From Terriglobales bacterium (GTDB taxonomy: Bacteria > Acidobacteriota > Terriglobia > Terriglobales > Gp1-AA117): a stretch of DNA of 13,022 nt. The stretch is from contig JASLFF010000552.1 of the NCBI GenBank assembly GCA_030150795.1, positions 1 through 13,022 of the forward strand. The letters run 5' to 3'. The translations under genes were made by a program, and so were the position numbers. Below are positions 1-6,473 of the stretch, in pieces. The notes beneath the pieces are model-generated. The model was not told where the DNA came from. It did no database searches and saw only the letters and a program-made list of their open reading frames with translations. Numbering within the stretch: position 1 is the stretch's first letter; each line of letters opens with the position of its first letter.

Positions 1-733
1 GAATGGCGGCAAGCCAATCACTCCTGCAGAGGGCGGATGGACGCCGATTTTTGCGCCCAGCGCGGTGGCCTTTTCTGACGGCTACCAGGTGCCGCAAGCT
101 CTAACCGAGGCAGAGATCGGTTCCATCATTCAGGCTTTTGCAGCCGCAGCACGCCGTGCCCACGCCGCAGGCGCAAAACTGATTGAGCTGCACTCCGCAC
201 ACGGATACCTGCTGCACTCTTTCTTGTCGCCCCTGAGCAATCAGCGCACAGACCAATATGGCGGCTCATTCGCTAACCGCACCCGGATTGTGTGTGAGGT
301 TGTGGAGGCAGTAAGAAAAATCTGGCCGGAGCAATATCCACTTTGGGTGCGTATCTCCGCCACCGATTGGACGGAAGGCGGATGGACTCCCGAAGAATCA
401 GTCGAGCTGGCCCGGACACTGAAGCTGCTGGGCGTCGACCTGGTCGATTGTTCCTCTGGCGGCAACGTGGCTCGGGCAAAAATTCCTGTGGGACCCGGCT
501 ATCAGGTGGCGTTTGCCGAAAAAATCCGCCGTGAAGCCGGCGTTCCAACAGGCGCTGTGGGCATGATTACCGATCCAGCCCAGGCAGACCAGATCATCCG
601 CTCCGGCCAGGCGGACATGGTGATCCTGGCAAGGCAATTTCTGCGTGATCCTTACTGGCCGCTTTTGGCTGCGCACGCTCTTGGTCAGGACATTAAATGG
701 CCGCTGCAATATGATCGCGCCAAGAAAAAATGA
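1..733 (+). CDS. NADH:flavin oxidoreductase, Old Yellow Enzyme family (5'-truncated)
   Basis: This is the C-terminal part of an FMN-dependent ene-reductase of the Old Yellow Enzyme family, probably the YqjM/xenobiotic-reductase branch. The family reduces activated C=C bonds with NAD(P)H in the cytoplasm. The reading frame is open from base 2, so the gene starts upstream of the window; the GTG at 65 is internal. About 243 residues are visible. The family signature is clear at visible residues ~62-93: ELHSAHGYLLHSFLSP, then SNQRTDQYGGSF and NRTR. Further on come WVRISATDW (beta-strand barrel core), VDLVDCSSGG, and the C-terminal FMN-phosphate region GAVGMITDPAQAD to DMVILARQFLRDPYWPL. The stop is TGA at 731-733. 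It converges on the Lrp-type gene, with 97 bases between the two stops. The natural substrate cannot be told. Family assignment is firm. Confidence 0.93.
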   Translation, partial: NGGKPITPAEGGWTPIFAPSAVAFSDGYQVPQALTEAEIGSIIQAFAAAARRAHAAGAKLIELHSAHGYLLHSFLSPLSNQRTDQYGGSFANRTRIVCEVVEAVRKIWPEQYPLWVRISATDWTEGGWTPEESVELARTLKLLGVDLVDCSSGGNVARAKIPVGPGYQVAFAEKIRREAGVPTGAVGMITDPAQADQIIRSGQADMVILARQFLRDPYWPLLAAHALGQDIKWPLQYDRAKKK

Positions 734-777
734 TATCCGGCAAAACCTCGTCACGGATGAACACTGATCCCATGCAC

Positions 778-811
778 ACTGATCGATCAGCGTTGTCTCG
801 CGCTAATCAGT
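778..811. terminator. imperfect hairpin between convergent genes
   Basis: ACTGAT (778-783) can pair with ATCAGT (806-811), and AGCG (789-792) with CGCT (801-804), leaving unpaired bases between the two helices. It lies between the convergent stops of the flavin oxidoreductase and the Lrp-type gene, where a shared terminator would be expected. It has no clean T-tract on either side, so an intrinsic terminator is only possible, not shown. The centre of the left arm is also a perfect 12-base palindrome, CTGATCGATCAG (779-790). Confidence 0.25.
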
Positions 812-830
812 AATAAGGTCTCTGTTGGAG

Positions 831-1343
831 CTATTTCCGCGGCGCTGCCTGGGCAGATTGAGCGCTCGGCTGCGTTTCTTCCATGCGGTTCATGGCGCGT
901 TTTTCCACCGGCGACGACAGAACAATGGACGTGGAGGTGGTCCCAAACGGCGTAAGCCTATCAATGAGTGACTCCAGGTGCTCTACCGAACGCACATGGA
1001 CTTTCATAATGAAAGAGTCTGCTCCGGTGCCGCGATGGCATTCCACGACTTCAGGCGAATTCTTAACAACCGCGGTGATCCGGGTAAAAACATCTCCCAC
1101 AACAGACATACGAATAAAAGCTGTGATTGGCATTCCGACCTTCATTGGGTCGACGTCGGCATGGTATCCAACAATAATCCCGGCTTCTTCCATGCGCTTG
1201 ACCCGCTCCACCACGGCCGGCGTTGTGAGGCCCACGCGGCGTCCCAGCTCAGCGTAAGAGAGCCGCCCATTGATTTGCAGTTCTTGCAGCAGCTTCCAGC
1301 CAATCTGGTCGAGCAACTTGTCGGTTCTTAAATTTGTTTCCAT
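831..1343 (-). CDS. Lrp/AsnC family transcriptional regulator
   Basis: This is a 170-residue feast/famine-type DNA-binding regulator. Residues ~8-58 form the winged helix-turn-helix: [20 protein letters not shown], then [27 protein letters not shown], the classic AsnC/Lrp recognition-helix arrangement. Residues ~70-145 form the RAM (ligand-binding, oligomerisation) domain, with ITAFIRMSV, a [13 protein letters not shown] strand and [10 protein letters not shown]. The last ~20 residues are a low-complexity Gln/Ser/Ala tail, slightly longer than usual. The start ATG (complement of 1341-1343) has only a weak AGG upstream. A consensus-like TATAAT lies at 1356-1361 on the minus strand, which would give a very short leader. 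The AT-rich inverted repeat at 1428-1447 may be its own operator. Which amino acid or effector it senses is not evident. Confidence 0.93.
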   Translation of the reverse strand: METNLRTDKLLDQIGWKLLQELQINGRLSYAELGRRVGLTTPAVVERVKRMEEAGIIVGYHADVDPMKVGMPITAFIRMSVVGDVFTRITAVVKNSPEVVECHRGTGADSFIMKVHVRSVEHLESLIDRLTPFGTTSTSIVLSSPVEKRAMNRMEETQPSAQSAQAAPRK

Positions 1344-1355
1344 GTTTTGCCTGAC

Positions 1356-1361
1356 ATTATA
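1356..1361 (-). promoter_or_regulatory. -10-like box for the Lrp/AsnC-type gene
   Basis: On the minus strand the sequence reads TATAAT, a perfect -10 hexamer, ending 12 bases before the ATG at 1343. A recognisable -35 is not obvious (CCAACA about 16 bases upstream matches TTGACA at three positions). The transcript would have a leader of only about six bases. Confidence 0.4.
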
Positions 1362-1427
1362 AGACAGATTTTCCTTTTGTTGGCCTCATTTTGGAACATT
1401 GGCCTTAAATGATCCGCTAAACCCAAA

Positions 1428-1447
1428 AGATTAGTAAATTCTAATCT
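1428..1447. promoter_or_regulatory. AT-rich inverted repeat, candidate Lrp-type operator
   Basis: AGATTAG (1428-1434) and CTAATCT (1441-1447) form a perfect 7-base inverted repeat with the six-base spacer TAAATT. The 15-base stretch 1432-1446 agrees at 12 of 15 positions with the E. coli Lrp consensus YAGHAWATTWTDCTR as I recall it. It sits about 85 bases upstream of the Lrp/AsnC-type start codon, a normal place for autoregulation. Binding is inferred, not shown. Confidence 0.4.
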
Positions 1448-1828
1448 AATTTGTGGGCTTATATTTAACACGAAAAGTTGATTTCCACCCAACAAAAATT
1501 GGTTGTCGGTGGTTGTCTGAAGAAGCTGCCATGTTGGCAGCGAGTCGGCGCTCGCATTTGAACCGGATTAAGCCGGCAGTTCTCAGCTTGTTGACTCGAT
1601 GCTGTATCTCTGAAAACCACGTTCGGCGAAAGCCACGCCTTCGGTCCACCCTGCGTCGCCCTTGGAATAACTGACTGACGCTCATTTCCGTTCCGGCTAA
1701 AAGTATGGGCGGTTTCAGGATGAGTGCGGCACCCTATATATAAGGAATGCGATTGCTAAGGCATTCCGCTGAATGGCTTCAGACAGTCTTCGCGATACAC
1801 TAATGTACCGATGCCGTAATGGTTTTCC

Positions 1829-1855
1829 TTGCTTTGGGCTTATAACCAATATAAA
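1829..1855 (+). promoter_or_regulatory. weak candidate promoter of the protease/Ubl operon
   Basis: TTGCTT (1829-1834) and TATAAA (1850-1855) resemble -35 and -10 boxes, but the spacing is 15 rather than about 17 bases. They lie some 70 bases upstream of the first gene of the operon, in the most AT-rich part of the upstream region. Other pairings are possible. Confidence 0.25.
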
Positions 1856-1925
1856 AATGATCTACCCAATTGATTTAATATCGCACGCCGCATTCACTCC
1901 CCCAGGCGTAAGCTAGAAATTTTCC

Positions 1926-3029
1926 ATGGACCCTATAGTCATCACTACTCAAGAAGTTGCCCAGGCACAGATTCCGTTGCAGGGCGCTCAGGAAGTCCGC
2001 CCTAAAGTGCCGAACCCCGTCCCTTTGTGGACGCGCCTGTTATTTGTGCCGCTGGTTCTGGTGTTGCCGTTATTGTGCCTTGCTGCGCTGATCATGCGTA
2101 TTGCAACGCGCACTCAAGCGCCGCGTGTCCGGCAGACGTGGGCCTCATATCTTCTTACGCTGCTCATCATCAGCGGAATCTTTTCCACGATTCTGGCGGT
2201 CTTCACCATCTCGCTTGATACGGTTCCGGTACCGGACGCCATCAGCTCTTCTCTTTCTGATCTGGACGAGCGTGGCAACTTCCCCGCGCTGCCTGCGGGC
2301 AAGGAGATGTCCAGCGTGGAGTTAAGCTCGACTCTGAAGCCGCTGGTGCTGCTGGCCTCGCCTGCGGCAAAGCGTTGGTTCCAGCCGACTGCCGGCGTTT
2401 CCGGCCTGCTTGGCGCGGCGATGATTCTGCACTCAGATTCGCACGGCTATTTGCTGGCGACGGCCCGCCACGTGGCCGATGGTGAAAATTGGCGCTCGCG
2501 TACCGGCCCGCAAAAAGTAATGGTCTCAGTCGGCATGAACGGCTGGGCTTCAGCGCAGGTGGTTGGACGCCACAAGCATCTTGATGTCGCGCTGCTCTGG
2601 CTGGAGCGCCATTACGGCGACGCGGAATTTACCCAGCCGGTTGCAACATACGCCAGCGTGCAGATGGGCGAGAAGATTTTTGTCATCGGCCATCCTGAAG
2701 GCCTGAATTTTTCCGTGAGCAACGGAATCGTTTCGCGCACTCCGGGCAACGACGTGTTGCAGGTTTCCGCACCCATCAGCCCGGGCAACAGCGGCGGCCC
2801 TGTGTACGACGAATTTGGCAACCTGCTCGGCATCGTTACCTCCAAGGTAGCGCGCTCCATGGAGCCGGAGGCCGAGAACCTGAATTTCGCGGTCAGCACG
2901 GACGCGTTGCTGCATGAAGCTGACTGGGAGTTTGTTTCTGGCGGAAGCGCACCCAAGAACCTGCTCGCGGATTTCGTGCATCAGGCCAAGGTGCGCAAAG
3001 TGCCCATGACATCCGCGGCTGCCCGATAG
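1926..3029 (+). CDS. membrane-anchored trypsin-like serine protease (HtrA/DegS-like fold, no PDZ)
   Basis: This 367-residue protein has two N-terminal membrane segments (~35-57 and ~73-97) followed by a chymotrypsin-fold protease domain (~155-335). The catalytic triad is visible: His182 in LLATARHVAD, Asp220 in HKHLDVALLWL and Ser289 in ISPGNSGGPVYDEFGNLLGI. The loop between the two membrane segments is rich in Arg (R58, R62, R67, R69). By the positive-inside rule this puts the loop in the cytoplasm and the protease domain outside, as in DegS. Only about 30 residues follow the domain, so no PDZ domain is present, unlike most HtrA/DegS proteins. No good ribosome-binding site precedes the ATG at 1926. 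It is the first gene of the run, 13 bases before the ubiquitin-like gene. The protease call is firm; its place in the modification pathway is inferred from position only. Confidence 0.9.
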   Translation: MDPIVITTQEVAQAQIPLQGAQEVRPKVPNPVPLWTRLLFVPLVLVLPLLCLAALIMRIATRTQAPRVRQTWASYLLTLLIISGIFSTILAVFTISLDTVPVPDAISSSLSDLDERGNFPALPAGKEMSSVELSSTLKPLVLLASPAAKRWFQPTAGVSGLLGAAMILHSDSHGYLLATARHVADGENWRSRTGPQKVMVSVGMNGWASAQVVGRHKHLDVALLWLERHYGDAEFTQPVATYASVQMGEKIFVIGHPEGLNFSVSNGIVSRTPGNDVLQVSAPISPGNSGGPVYDEFGNLLGIVTSKVARSMEPEAENLNFAVSTDALLHEADWEFVSGGSAPKNLLADFVHQAKVRKVPMTSAAAR

Positions 3030-3042
3030 GAAAATCTCAAAC

Positions 3043-3318
3043 ATGGCTAACATAACTGTTACTGTTTACGATTCAACGGAAAACAAGCGCGTCCCGGTGG
3101 AGCTGCCGGATGACGCACCGGCGAATCGCATTATTGCCGTGCTGGTGGACAAGCTGCAATTGCCGCAAAACGGTCCAGACGGCGCTCCGCTCAGCTACAA
3201 GTTTCACCACAAGAACTCAGGCCGCCAGATCCAGGATTCGCAAACCCTCTCTGACGCTGCCGTAAAAGAAGGCGACATTCTCCGCCTTCAGCCGGAAATC
3301 ACCGCAGGAGCGCGATGA
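3043..3318 (+). CDS. small ubiquitin-like (beta-grasp) protein, YukD/EsaB-type
   Basis: This 91-residue protein has the order of elements of a ubiquitin fold. Strands ITVTVYD (4-10) and KRVPVELPD (15-23) are followed by helix ANRIIAVLVDKLQL (27-40), then strands around LSYKFHHKNSGRQI (49-62). It ends with TLSDAAVKEGDILRLQP, whose DILRLQ aligns with the last strand of ubiquitin. The sequence most resembles the YukD/EsaB family. The tail after the last strand is EITAGAR: there is no terminal Gly-Gly, so any conjugation would have to use a single Gly or follow trimming. Next to E1, JAB and E2 genes it is the obvious modifier. AGGA (3028-3031), overlapping the protease stop, is the likely ribosome-binding site. 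Its stop overlaps the E1 start (ATGA). Confidence 0.85.
   Translation: MANITVTVYDSTENKRVPVELPDDAPANRIIAVLVDKLQLPQNGPDGAPLSYKFHHKNSGRQIQDSQTLSDAAVKEGDILRLQPEITAGAR
3306..3310 (+). promoter_or_regulatory. ribosome-binding site of the E1 gene inside the Ubl C-terminal codons
   Basis: AGGAG (3306-3310) lies four bases before the E1 ATG at 3315, within the codons for the final Ala-Gly-Ala of the ubiquitin-like protein. Together with the ATGA overlap this indicates translational coupling of modifier and E1. Confidence 0.6.
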
Positions 3319-4526
3319 GCAAGTCTGTGGCATCGCCGAACGGCGGCGCATCCATTCCGGCCAGTGATGACAGGTTCAGCCGCTTCCGTCTCATTGGCTG
3401 GTGGGACCAGGAAAAGCTGCGCTCGGCGCGCGTGCTGGTGATCGGCGCTGGCGCGCTCGGCAATGAGATTCTCAAGAACATGGCGTTGCTCGGCTTCGCC
3501 AACATTGTGGTGGTTGATCTCGACTCCATTGAAGCTTCGAATCTTTCCCGCAGCATTCTTTATCGCGCATCCGACGTAGGCCGCCGCAAAGCTGATGTCG
3601 CAGCCGACGCTGTCAGAAATATTTTTCCTGAAGCTCGCGTTCACGCCATTACCGCCAACGTGGTCCATGGTCTTGGGTTGGGACTCTTCGCGTGGGCCGA
3701 TGTTGTGATCGCTGGACTCGACAACCGCGAAGCGCGTCTCTGGATCAATCGCGCCTGCTGGAAGATGAATAAGCCGTGGATCGATGGGGCCATTGAAGGC
3801 ATCAATGGTGTGGCCCGCGTATTCAAGGCCGGACAGCCGCCCTGTTATGAATGCACGCTCGGTGAAACCGACTGGGCCATCCTGAATAAGCGCATGTCAT
3901 GCAACCTGCTGGCGCTGGAAAACGATACCGAAGGCAAAGTCGCCACCACGCCCACCATCTCTTCCATCATTGCCGGACTGCAGGTGCAGGAAGCCGTGAA
4001 GCTGTTGCACGGGCTTCCGGTGCTGGCAGGCAAGGGTTTTATCTTCGAGGGGCTGAACCACACTTCTTACAAGGTTGAATACACTGAGAACCGCGATTGC
4101 ATGAGCCATTACACCTTTGCTGAGGTGATTCGGCTTCAGGAAGCGTCGCGTGATTTCTCTCTTGCCCAATTGCTGGATCGCGCCCGGCTCAATCTTGGAT
4201 CGAAGGATGTCGCTCTTGAGTTCAGCCGCGACGTGATTCACAAGCTGGCTTGTCCGGGTTGTGGTGCGGAAGAAGAGTTGTTTGCCGCTGTCGGCACCGT
4301 GCCTTACGCAAAAGGCAAATGCGCCAAAGACGGCCAGATGCGCGCCGTAATCACCGCCCACGGATATTCAGGCCACGAGTCATTTGGCGATCGAACTCTT
4401 GACCAGCTTGGTCTTCCGCTTTTTGATGTTGTTACCGCCCGCTCACCGGAACGCGAGATCGCCTACCTGATCGGCGGCGATGAAAAACAAGTGCTCGGAC
4501 AGAGTGCCATGGGGGCAGCACGCTGA
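3315..4526 (+). CDS. E1-like adenylating enzyme (ThiF/MoeB/HesA family)
   Basis: This 403-residue cytosolic enzyme should adenylate the C-terminus of the ubiquitin-like protein with ATP and take it up as a thioester. Residues ~20-265 are the ThiF domain. The nucleotide loop is GAGALGN (44-50), followed by VVVDLDSIEASNLSRS (65-80; D68 and D70 at the strand end, then the N-L-S-R element), DVGRRKAD (87-94) and VIAGLDNREAR (131-141). The C177-x2-C180 pair and the D261-C262-x2-H265 element are likely zinc ligands. Cys196 in KRMSCNLLA, just before the conserved VATTPTISSIIAGLQVQEAVKLLHG helix, is the best candidate for the thioester cysteine. The ~135-residue C-terminal extension contains C313-x2-C316 and C336 and may be a ubiquitin-fold/E2-recruiting domain; this is inferred. 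It overlaps the neighbours at both ends (ATGA upstream, TGATG downstream). Confidence 0.93.
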   Translation: MSKSVASPNGGASIPASDDRFSRFRLIGWWDQEKLRSARVLVIGAGALGNEILKNMALLGFANIVVVDLDSIEASNLSRSILYRASDVGRRKADVAADAVRNIFPEARVHAITANVVHGLGLGLFAWADVVIAGLDNREARLWINRACWKMNKPWIDGAIEGINGVARVFKAGQPPCYECTLGETDWAILNKRMSCNLLALENDTEGKVATTPTISSIIAGLQVQEAVKLLHGLPVLAGKGFIFEGLNHTSYKVEYTENRDCMSHYTFAEVIRLQEASRDFSLAQLLDRARLNLGSKDVALEFSRDVIHKLACPGCGAEEELFAAVGTVPYAKGKCAKDGQMRAVITAHGYSGHESFGDRTLDQLGLPLFDVVTARSPEREIAYLIGGDEKQVLGQSAMGAAR

Positions 4527-5422
4527 TGCCTAAGCCGGCCAAAGTAAAAGTCAGAGTTTCCACACAGCCTGTGGTGGTGATGGAGGCGGAAGTCGCGCGT
4601 AAAATCCGCCAGCACGCCCGCACGTCAATGAAGGCGGAAGTTTGCGGCGTGCTGATCGGCAACACTGACCATGAGCGCATGACCGTGGAAGCATGCATTC
4701 CCGGAGTGAATGCCGCGCAAGGGGGAGCGCACGTCACCTTCACCCAGGATGCCTGGGAACATATTTATAAGATCAAGGACAAGGAGTATCCGGACGATAA
4801 GATCGTCGGCTGGTACCACTCGCATCCCGGCTTTGGAGTATTTCTTTCCGAGCACGATCTTTTCATACACCAGAATTTCTTTTCCAATCCTCAGCAGGTG
4901 GCATGGGTTTACGATCCGCACACGGACGAAGAAGGGTGCTTCGGCTGGATTGGCGGCAATATAGAAAAGCTTTCTGCCATCCGCGTGGGCTATTCCCAGA
5001 GCGTTGAGATTACCGGCACAGCTGCCCATGAATTTGAAGAAGAAGAAGACGGCGCGCTGGATTCCATGGTCCGTACTGATCGTGAACAACGACCTGCAGA
5101 ACCGTCTTGGATGAAGTGGATGAGCATGATTGTGGGATATCTGGCTGCTTTCATGGTGGGATTTGTGCTCTGTTATTTATTCCTGAATTGGCGATGGGCT
5201 CCTCTCTTTGACCGATTGGAAAAAGATGAGCAGGTCATTGAGCAGATCAAACAATTCGCAATGCAGCATCCGGAAATTTTCAATCCAGGCGTCACAAGTC
5301 CGGATGGCCTGAGCCAGTCTGCGGGAGGAGGAAGCCAACCGCAGCCCTCTCCACAACAGCACGCTCCGGCGCAAAAAACAAACGACAAGGCAAGTGGCAA
5401 AGGAAACAATGGCAAACAGTGA
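4526..5422 (+). CDS. JAB/MPN (JAMM) metallopeptidase with C-terminal membrane anchor
   Basis: This 298-residue protein is a predicted zinc isopeptidase, the class that removes or matures ubiquitin-like modifiers. The JAMM motif is complete: Glu38 in MKAEVCGVLIG, then HSHPGFGVFLSEHD (98-111), which fits H-x-H-x7-S-x2-D exactly (H98, H100, S108, D111). The catalytic domain spans ~15-165. An acidic stretch FEEEEDG (~170-176) leads to a single membrane helix at ~200-221 (MIVGYLAAFMVGFVLCYLFL). The ~77-residue C-terminal tail has a charged segment (DRLEKDEQVIEQIKQF) and a Ser/Pro/Gln/Gly-rich end. The catalytic domain must be cytoplasmic to meet E1/E2 products. The start ATG shares a base with the E1 stop. 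Its end overlaps the FHA gene by 14 bases. A membrane anchor is unusual for bacterial JAB proteins, which are normally soluble. Confidence 0.93.
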   Translation: MPKPAKVKVRVSTQPVVVMEAEVARKIRQHARTSMKAEVCGVLIGNTDHERMTVEACIPGVNAAQGGAHVTFTQDAWEHIYKIKDKEYPDDKIVGWYHSHPGFGVFLSEHDLFIHQNFFSNPQQVAWVYDPHTDEEGCFGWIGGNIEKLSAIRVGYSQSVEITGTAAHEFEEEEDGALDSMVRTDREQRPAEPSWMKWMSMIVGYLAAFMVGFVLCYLFLNWRWAPLFDRLEKDEQVIEQIKQFAMQHPEIFNPGVTSPDGLSQSAGGGSQPQPSPQQHAPAQKTNDKASGKGNNGKQ

Positions 5423-6473
5423 CGACAAACCCGCATTGAAAATCACTCTGGAAGACCTTGCCAGCGTGGAACTACCCGCTGCTGTCCCTGCCGGAAGCAT
5501 GATGCCAGTTGCGGCAGGCGCCAAACAGTATGGCAACATCGCTGCGCCTGCTGACGGTCCGGCAGTAGTAACGGAAGAGAAAGGACACATCTTTTTACAG
5601 GGATGGTTCTATCTGGGTGTTGCGGGAATGCTTGGCGCGCTCATCGGATGGGCCATTTGTGAGCCTTTCTTTGAAGAACATGGGAGGCGAAGCTGGCTTA
5701 GCTTGATTACTCTTCCAGTGATCGTGATGTTGATTTGCCTGGGCCTGGGAATTGCAGAAAGCATTGTGGAGCGTTCCGGCAAGAAAGCCCTGATTCGCGG
5801 GCTGACCGCTTTAGGTTTGGGCGCGGTCTTTGGAATATTTTTTGATATCGGCGCTGAAGTTGTGTTTGTGATGTTGCGCCAGATCGTTTTTGCTCTTGGC
5901 GTGCAGACGGTAAAAAATCCCGCGTTCTGGCTGGTTCGCGGCATTGCCTGGGCTGTGTTTGGGGCAGCGGGCGGCCTGGTTTATGGACTGGTGGACCGTT
6001 CCGGCGCCAAGATCAAATACGGAATTTTCGGCGGGCTCATTGGCGCCGGGCTGGGCGGAACAATTTTTGATCCCATCAGCTTTGCCACAAAGACCGGCAC
6101 TCTCAGCCGCGCCGTGGGCTTTGCCCTGGTTGGCCTGGCCACCGGTGTCGCGATCGGCATTGTGGAAAGCGCACTGAAAGACCGCTGGCTTTACGTGGCG
6201 TCAGGCCCGCTGGCAGGGAAGCAATTCATCCTTTATAAGCCGATGACCATCATCGGCAGCAGCCAGGCGTCAGACATCTATTTGTTCAAGGACACCAGCA
6301 TTCTTCCGCAGCATGGAGTCATTGAGCTGCGCGGCGCGCAGACGTTTATCCGTTCCGCGGGGACGGTATTCGTTTCCGGCGCACCCGTGCGTAACCAACG
6401 CGCATTACAAAGCGGCGATCTCATACAGATTGGGCGGTATGCGTTTCATTTCCGTGAAAGGCAAAGAAACTAA
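5409..6473 (+). CDS. polytopic membrane protein with C-terminal degenerate FHA domain
   Basis: I prefer the ATG at 5409 (354 residues): AGGA at 5401-5404 precedes it by four bases. A GTG at 5394 would add five residues. After a ~60-residue soluble N-terminus, about six Gly-rich hydrophobic segments follow (~66-85, 96-118, 128-155, 174-195, 203-222, 232-253). Residues ~258-352 form an FHA-like domain: WLYVASGPLAGKQFILYK, IIGSSQASDIYLFKDTSILP, QHGVIEL, GTVFVSGAPV and GDLIQIGRYAFHF. Three residues that normally contact phosphothreonine are replaced. The Arg of G-R is Ser284, the Ser of S-R-x-H-A is Leu, and the Asn of V-N-G is Ser323. His302 of the same motif is kept. It may bind partners without phosphorylation. 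It overlaps JAB (14 bases) and the RING gene (TAATG). Confidence 0.85.
   Translation: MANSDDKPALKITLEDLASVELPAAVPAGSMMPVAAGAKQYGNIAAPADGPAVVTEEKGHIFLQGWFYLGVAGMLGALIGWAICEPFFEEHGRRSWLSLITLPVIVMLICLGLGIAESIVERSGKKALIRGLTALGLGAVFGIFFDIGAEVVFVMLRQIVFALGVQTVKNPAFWLVRGIAWAVFGAAGGLVYGLVDRSGAKIKYGIFGGLIGAGLGGTIFDPISFATKTGTLSRAVGFALVGLATGVAIGIVESALKDRWLYVASGPLAGKQFILYKPMTIIGSSQASDIYLFKDTSILPQHGVIELRGAQTFIRSAGTVFVSGAPVRNQRALQSGDLIQIGRYAFHFRERQRN

Larger units (their letters stand above)
1344..1925. other. intergenic region between Lrp-type gene and protease operon
   Basis: No convincing gene is seen in these 582 bases. Open frames near 1446-1685 exist on both strands, but neither encodes anything recognisable. 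Besides the Lrp-type operator candidate, the region holds several short inverted repeats: GCTGCCA/TGGCAGC at 1525-1541 with a three-base loop, GCGAG/CTCGC at 1540-1555, and GGAATGC/GCATTCC at 1744-1767. The heptamer TTGGCCT occurs at 1380 and 1399. The end is AT-rich (about 1841-1885) and probably contains the promoter of the downstream operon: TTGCTT at 1829-1834 and TATAAA at 1850-1855, with a short 15-base spacer. Confidence 0.5.

Noticed and set aside
1500..1590. tRNA-like GGTTCAAAT stretch on the minus strand near 1557-1565
   Set aside because: The bases flanking the loop do not form a T-arm stem and no acceptor or anticodon arms could be built.
1446..1685. Open frames on both strands (about 73-79 codons) in the upstream gene-free region
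   Set aside because: No recognisable domain, no ribosome-binding site, and mutual overlap on opposite strands.
2550..3053. Long minus-strand open frame (167 codons) under the protease gene
   Set aside because: It is antisense to the catalytic domain, has no recognisable family features and is explained by the codon bias of the real gene.
3043..3318. Type VII (WXG100) secretion locus, suggested by the YukD/EsaB-like fold
   Set aside because: No WXG100 proteins, EssC/YukB ATPase or other type VII components are present, whereas E1, E2 and JAB genes surround it.
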